Assembly (NCBI RefSeq): GCF_947242115.1
Contig: NC_074711.1
Span: 61,974,056 to 62,038,055, forward strand
Reading direction: 5' to 3'
Source: Biomphalaria glabrata
Lineage: Eukaryota; Mollusca; Gastropoda; Planorbidae
Length of the DNA stretch: 64,000 nt
The notes under the pieces were generated by a model, which did not search any database, was not told the DNA's origin, and worked only from the letters and a program-made list of their open reading frames with translations. This document shows, piece after piece, positions 60,501 through 64,000 of the stretch. How positions within the stretch are numbered: the stretch's first letter is position 1; each line of letters starts with the position of its first letter. The translations under genes and the position numbers were made by a program.

Positions 60501-62284
60501 TCAGACATAAGCTTTGTAAGCTGAAAAAAAAAGTTTGTTAAAATATTATACATATAGATCTAGAATTGTGATTGGAATTGTAATTAATCCTTTTAAAAAA
60601 ATTATTAATGAAGAAAAGTTACAAAAAGTTTAAAGAAAAGTAATACAGAGACCCAGAAGAAAGTAACATGTTGTGCATATTTACAAAGCCACACAAATGA
60701 AGTAGACATCATTAAGAATTTGAAATGAACAGCTCAAGTTGAAAAAAGAGATGTAAGGACCAAAGACTTTGATAGCTTAGTTTTACAATGACTTTATAAA
60801 TTCACATAGAAAGAAACAAATCAAAATATAAAGACTATATATATATATACATATATATCCTCTTTTTTAAAGGTTATTTTGTACACATCATTTGCTTATC
60901 ATTTGAATTCATTCACATTTATTCTGGAAACATCAGATTTCAGAACCTGTAAAAAGAATGGGTTGCCTAGATTGTGACTGAAAAACGAATCGAAACTTTT
61001 AAAAACTCACTATGGTCTTGTTATCTTTCAGATTCTTCTGTCGCAATTCATCATACAGTGCTACTTCATTGATTGAGGGCTAGAAGAGAATTTAAATATT
61101 AAAAACATTTAAACCTAATAGAAATTTTAGAATTTAAAAATTTATCTTTAAATTTTCAGTGTCTTTTAGAGATTAAAATGTAGATAATCATAAATAATTA
61201 TAAATAAATATACAGAAATAGTAGATCTCTCTATATATATATATATATATATTTTATATCTATAGTATAGATCTAAATAATTAAAATATTGATTCTAATA
61301 AATAGTAATATATAGATCTAGATTCAACTAACTAATAAACTGGAGTTTCCAAAGTACCTATATAATAGTATATGGATTCTAGATCTAGAATGGATAGTAT
61401 AGATCTATAATTATATTTATATATAGATCTATTCTTAACTAATTCTAGATTATTCTAGATCTAGTCATCTAGACTCAGATCTATACTAGTACACTTGGAT
61501 AGTGTATAATTATAGTAAAGATCTATCTAGGTATAGAGTATTATTATAGTATAGATTCTAGAATAGGATGTCAGGACACTTCTGACAAACTTTAAGGTTT
61601 TAAATCACAATAACTTTTGACCCAATAATGCTAGCAATGATAATAAATTTGGTGTTGCTGGAAAGCATTTTTCATCCTCTTTCATTCTATTACTTACACA
61701 TTTGTTGGTATAGGATCAATTTAATTTTTTTTTGGTGCAACTAGATCTAAATCTACCTAGATCTAGTATCTAGATTTATTCTAGAAGATCTATTCAATCT
61801 ATTCTAGTACACTAGAAGATCATACTAGATCATAGATGTAACTACACCAGTCACCACAGACTGAGACTCTAGATTCTATAGACTAGATCTAGCCTAGATT
61901 CTTAAGTTAAGTAAGTTTAAGACATCATTATGATCATAGATCTATATAAATATATAGATCTAGAGTCCACTTTTACAATACATAGATAGATCTTCTTCAT
62001 AGATCTAGATCATTCTCTAGAGAGATCTATATTATATATAGACTAGAATCTATAAATATATATATCTAGTGTCACTATAGCGACTAGTGACGTCTAGAGA
62101 GACTCTGACTAGATTTCTAGATCTAGATTACTCTAGAGTCTAGAGTGCGTAATCTTAGACGTACGGGTAACACCCGGTATACTAATACTGGCACTGCCAC
62201 TGGTATAGTATAGAATCTAGTATATCACTGGTATAGTATAGATCTAGTAATCTAGTAAAAAATCACCTCTTTGAAACTCTCCAT
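51512..62284 (-). CDS. CDCA7: CDCA7-family zinc-finger protein, 10 coding exons, 284 aa
   Basis: The family binds and recruits the HELLS chromatin remodeller and acts in maintenance of DNA methylation. Exons in gene order: 62284-62267, 61079-61011, 60520-60458, 59752-59576, 59053-58982, 58696-58547, 54140-54054, 53800-53738, 53437-53301, 51530-51512. Splice ends and phases agree throughout. Residues 1-183 are a charged, Ser-rich, poorly structured part (it contains [11 protein letters not shown]). Residues 184-284 are the zf-4CXXC_R1 domain: C187-x2-C190, C201, C206, C207, C214-x2-C217, C237-x2-C240, C244, C246, C249, ending YLRGLKKES. R191, G211 and R221 align with the human residues I recall as mutated in ICF syndrome (R274, G294, R304). 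At 284 residues it is shorter than vertebrate members because the N-terminal part is brief. Vertebrates have two paralogues (CDCA7, CDCA7L); assignment to one is not possible. Intron 6 (54141-58546) is full of transposon debris. Confidence 0.94.
52719..52739. repeat. Poly-G run in CDCA7 intron 9
   Basis: About 19 consecutive G bases. Length in such runs is unreliable. Confidence 0.8.
54184..54428 (+). mobile_element. tRNA-derived SINE, family 1 (diverged)
   Basis: Head gtagcagagtggtaaaaagc and ggtttgaatctt; tail atcatctgccctatagcac. It lies in CDCA7 intron 6, just upstream of exon 7 in gene order, antisense to the gene. Confidence 0.82.
54735..56190 (+). pseudogene. Decayed LINE reverse transcriptase (Jockey/I type) in CDCA7 intron 6
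   Basis: Successive pieces include [10 protein letters not shown] (endonuclease end), [22 protein letters not shown]-like [26 protein letters not shown] (catalytic YADD), [19 protein letters not shown] and [17 protein letters not shown]. The order matches a single element, but the frame breaks many times. It ends near a degraded tail that resembles the RNase H zone. Confidence 0.75.
56290..56450 (-). pseudogene. RTE-like LINE C-terminal fragment
   Basis: The minus strand gives [20 protein letters not shown] and GKTT, close to the ...QGPQGL...GTVQG...RWEDN tail of RTE proteins, with a frame change. It is flanked by oppositely oriented LINE pieces. Confidence 0.5.
56665..57142 (+). pseudogene. 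CR1/L2-type LINE 3' end with (ATT)n tail
   Basis: A 106-codon frame includes [46 protein letters not shown] and [19 protein letters not shown]. This is the C-terminal end of an L2/Rex-like protein, followed by a 3' UTR and a short attattatt tail at about 57120-57142. Confidence 0.7.
57600..58420 (+). pseudogene. RTE-type LINE reverse transcriptase fragment
   Basis: Order of pieces: [68 protein letters not shown] (catalytic FADD), [20 protein letters not shown], and [15 protein letters not shown], then [15 protein letters not shown]. Typical of the RTE/SR2-like clade. Several stops and a frame change. It ends about 130 bp from CDCA7 exon 6. Confidence 0.85.
61568..61745 (+). repeat. Dispersed repeat, copy in CDCA7 intron 1
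   Basis: Matches the 34822-34978 copy (atgtcaggacacttctgaca, aaatcacaataacttttgac, ccaataatgctagcaa, aataaatttggtgttgctgg). Same plus orientation, so antisense to CDCA7. No coding frame or recognised element. Confidence 0.75.
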
Positions 62285-62472
62285 TATTGTTGACAGCTTA
62301 AGATTATTGCGTATTCCAAAATATTGTTAGAGATCTTGAATGTAAATCTAGATCTAACCAAAGTAGATCTAGATCAATTTGCAAACAGAAACAAGAAACA
62401 TGCGATCAACGTCAACACTCAACACGAAACCCATGCGTCCATCGCCCACAGCAGGTCGACGCCCTACATTCA

Positions 62473-62483
62473 TTCCCGCCAAA
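62473..62483 (+). promoter_or_regulatory. E2F-like site upstream of CDCA7
   Basis: The sequence ttcccgccaaa fits the E2F/DP consensus (TTSSCGC core) and lies about 190 bp upstream of the CDCA7 start codon at 62284. Vertebrate CDCA7 is a known E2F target, so the site is plausible; function is inferred. Confidence 0.55.
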
Positions 62484-62684
62484 TTAAGATGATACACTGA
62501 AATCTCTTAAGAATATTTTTACAAAATAGACTTGAAATAGCATTTCACTAACCGAAACATGTTCTTTAACACTAGACAATAACAATTATAATAACTTTTT
62601 TATATAAAAATAAATAATTAGGCACTTTTAGTTCTTTCTTCATCTCCTGTCTGTGAATGGGCAATCGTTGTAAGATGATGGCTG

Positions 62685-62696
62685 ACCCGCGAAATG
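62685..62696 (-). promoter_or_regulatory. Second E2F-like site
   Basis: acccgcgaaatg on the plus strand reads catttcgcgggt on the minus strand, which matches TTTCGCGS. It lies about 400 bp upstream of the CDCA7 ATG and about 210 bp beyond the first site. Confidence 0.4.
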
Positions 62697-62699
62697 TAA

Positions 62700-64000
62700 A
62701 CATTCCTTTACAAATCTTTTGTAAATTTACAAAGTTTTAAATTAGTTTTAAATGATAATCTTCCTAAATTATATTTTAATCCATATTTTTGACTCATAAT
62801 TATCTAAATAGTAGATACTTTATGTTCATAAAACAGTGCTAAAACATGGACAATTAACAAAGCAAAACTTCATTTATCTTCTGTTGCCCTTGCTCCATGA
62901 AATGCATGAGAAAGTGGGCGGTATGATGTTGAAGCATTGGAACAGAAAAGCAAAATAAAAACATCCGGTTCAAAAGTAACTCGGTGAATGTGTACATTTG
63001 TTACATAAAAATCCACGTTGAACGACTTTTGCCTTATTCAAGACTATCTAGATTTAGTGTAGACTGTCTGACATCTCAGGAGCTCCTTTATTATGAATTC
63101 ATTAGAAATCGCAGGTTAATTTTTTCCCTTATAGATTGTAGATCTATATAGGTTTAGTCTAGTATTCTAGATCTAGATTATACTCACAGATCATTAGTTA
63201 GAGACCAGTTAGAGTCATACCTAGAATCTACATCAGTAGCTGATCAGTAGCTAGATCTAGAGTCTAGAAATAGTCTAGATGTTCATGTTGACTTGGCGTT
63301 AGATCTAGAATCTATATAGGAGTCTCAGCGTCACTCAGAGGCTAGGGCTACACGGCTAAACTTAGACTGACTTAGAGTTAGACTAAAGACTTAGATTAAT
63401 CTAATAATATTAGAGACTCTTAGATCCTACTATTACTATAGAGTAGTTTATGCTATTCGGACACCTATAGGCCCAAATTTGAAAGTTTGACTTTGACAGC
63501 GCATTATTTTACAATGGTTTGACATAGAAAAGAAAATGACGTATCAAAATCTTCTTTAGTTAAAGGAGAATAAGGATGACTACTTATATTTGTACCTCTA
63601 ACCTACATTTGTTATTATATTTAAGGTCAAAGAGGCCGTGTGTTTTCATTTAATTCGGACACATTTGACCCACATTATTTGATTCCGGACACCATAATTT
63701 ATTTCGGACATTCTCTATATTTAGGCATCAATAAACTCAGATTTTAATTCTATATTAATATTAACTAAATTTTAAGATCCCCAGGCATAGCCCCTCACAG
63801 GAAATCATTACGATGTTTTCAAACTATGCATAAATACGAACGCAAAAAATAAAAATATGAACACACTTATTCTATCAAAATTAGGTCACTGGAATAGTGA
63901 CTTCTACACTGACTTTTAGACTTATTTTATGTTTGTTTATTTTATGTGTTGAATGTTTGGGGTTTGCATGATTAGATGTGTGTTGAATGTTTGTGTTTTT
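62700..64000. other. Repeat-rich upstream DNA
   Basis: CTAGATCT-rich sequence at about 63130-63440 and recurring phrases with ttcggacac at about 63450-63720. No credible exon is seen before the window ends. Confidence 0.45.

Overview
This is eukaryotic DNA, almost certainly from a gastropod mollusc and most like a freshwater pulmonate snail of the planorbid type (Biomphalaria or Bulinus). The genus is an inference from memory of the tRNA-derived SINE family, the AT-rich base composition, the CTAGATCT-rich islands and the abundance of degenerate LINE, hAT and minisatellite sequence. Genes are spliced, and real coding exons are a small part of the window.

Four or five host genes can be supported. 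(1) At 31.2-48.1 kb on the plus strand lies a complete O-GlcNAcase gene (OGA). I traced 14 coding exons that join in phase to a 968-residue protein with all the key GH84 active-site residues. (2) At 51.5-62.3 kb on the minus strand, tail to tail with OGA, lies a complete CDCA7-type gene. Its 10 coding exons give 284 residues with the full four-CXXC_R1 zinc domain. (3) At 22.7-24.6 kb on the minus strand is a three-exon gene of 351 residues that I do not recognise. (4) At 9.57-9.90 kb (minus) is a gene for a 58-residue secreted Gly/Tyr-rich peptide, with a TATA promoter near 10.72 kb. (5) At 1.18-1.49 kb (minus) is a probable paralogue. It shares the signal-peptide exon, the promoter block and the intron length, but the candidate mature-peptide exon is entirely different.

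Layout: 0-12 kb holds the two secreted-peptide genes among minisatellites, SINEs and a hAT MITE. 12-22 kb is gene-poor and dominated by tandem arrays. 22-25 kb holds the unrecognised gene. 25.7-31 kb is a transposon graveyard: two LINE tails, a hAT transposase end and a small LTR element with a gag-like frame only. 31-48 kb is OGA, whose first intron carries a TIR element and CTAGATCT-rich DNA. 48-51.5 kb is the OGA 3' region, a LINE RNase H remnant and the CDCA7 3' end. 51.5-62.3 kb is CDCA7, whose sixth intron is packed with pieces of four LINEs and a SINE. 62.3-64 kb is the CDCA7 promoter side, with E2F-like sites, and then repeat-rich DNA.

The genes do not form one pathway. OGA removes O-GlcNAc from nuclear and cytoplasmic proteins. 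CDCA7 partners the HELLS remodeller in chromatin and DNA-methylation maintenance. The most novel-looking item is the pair of secreted-peptide genes with a constant promoter and leader but an exchanged mature region.
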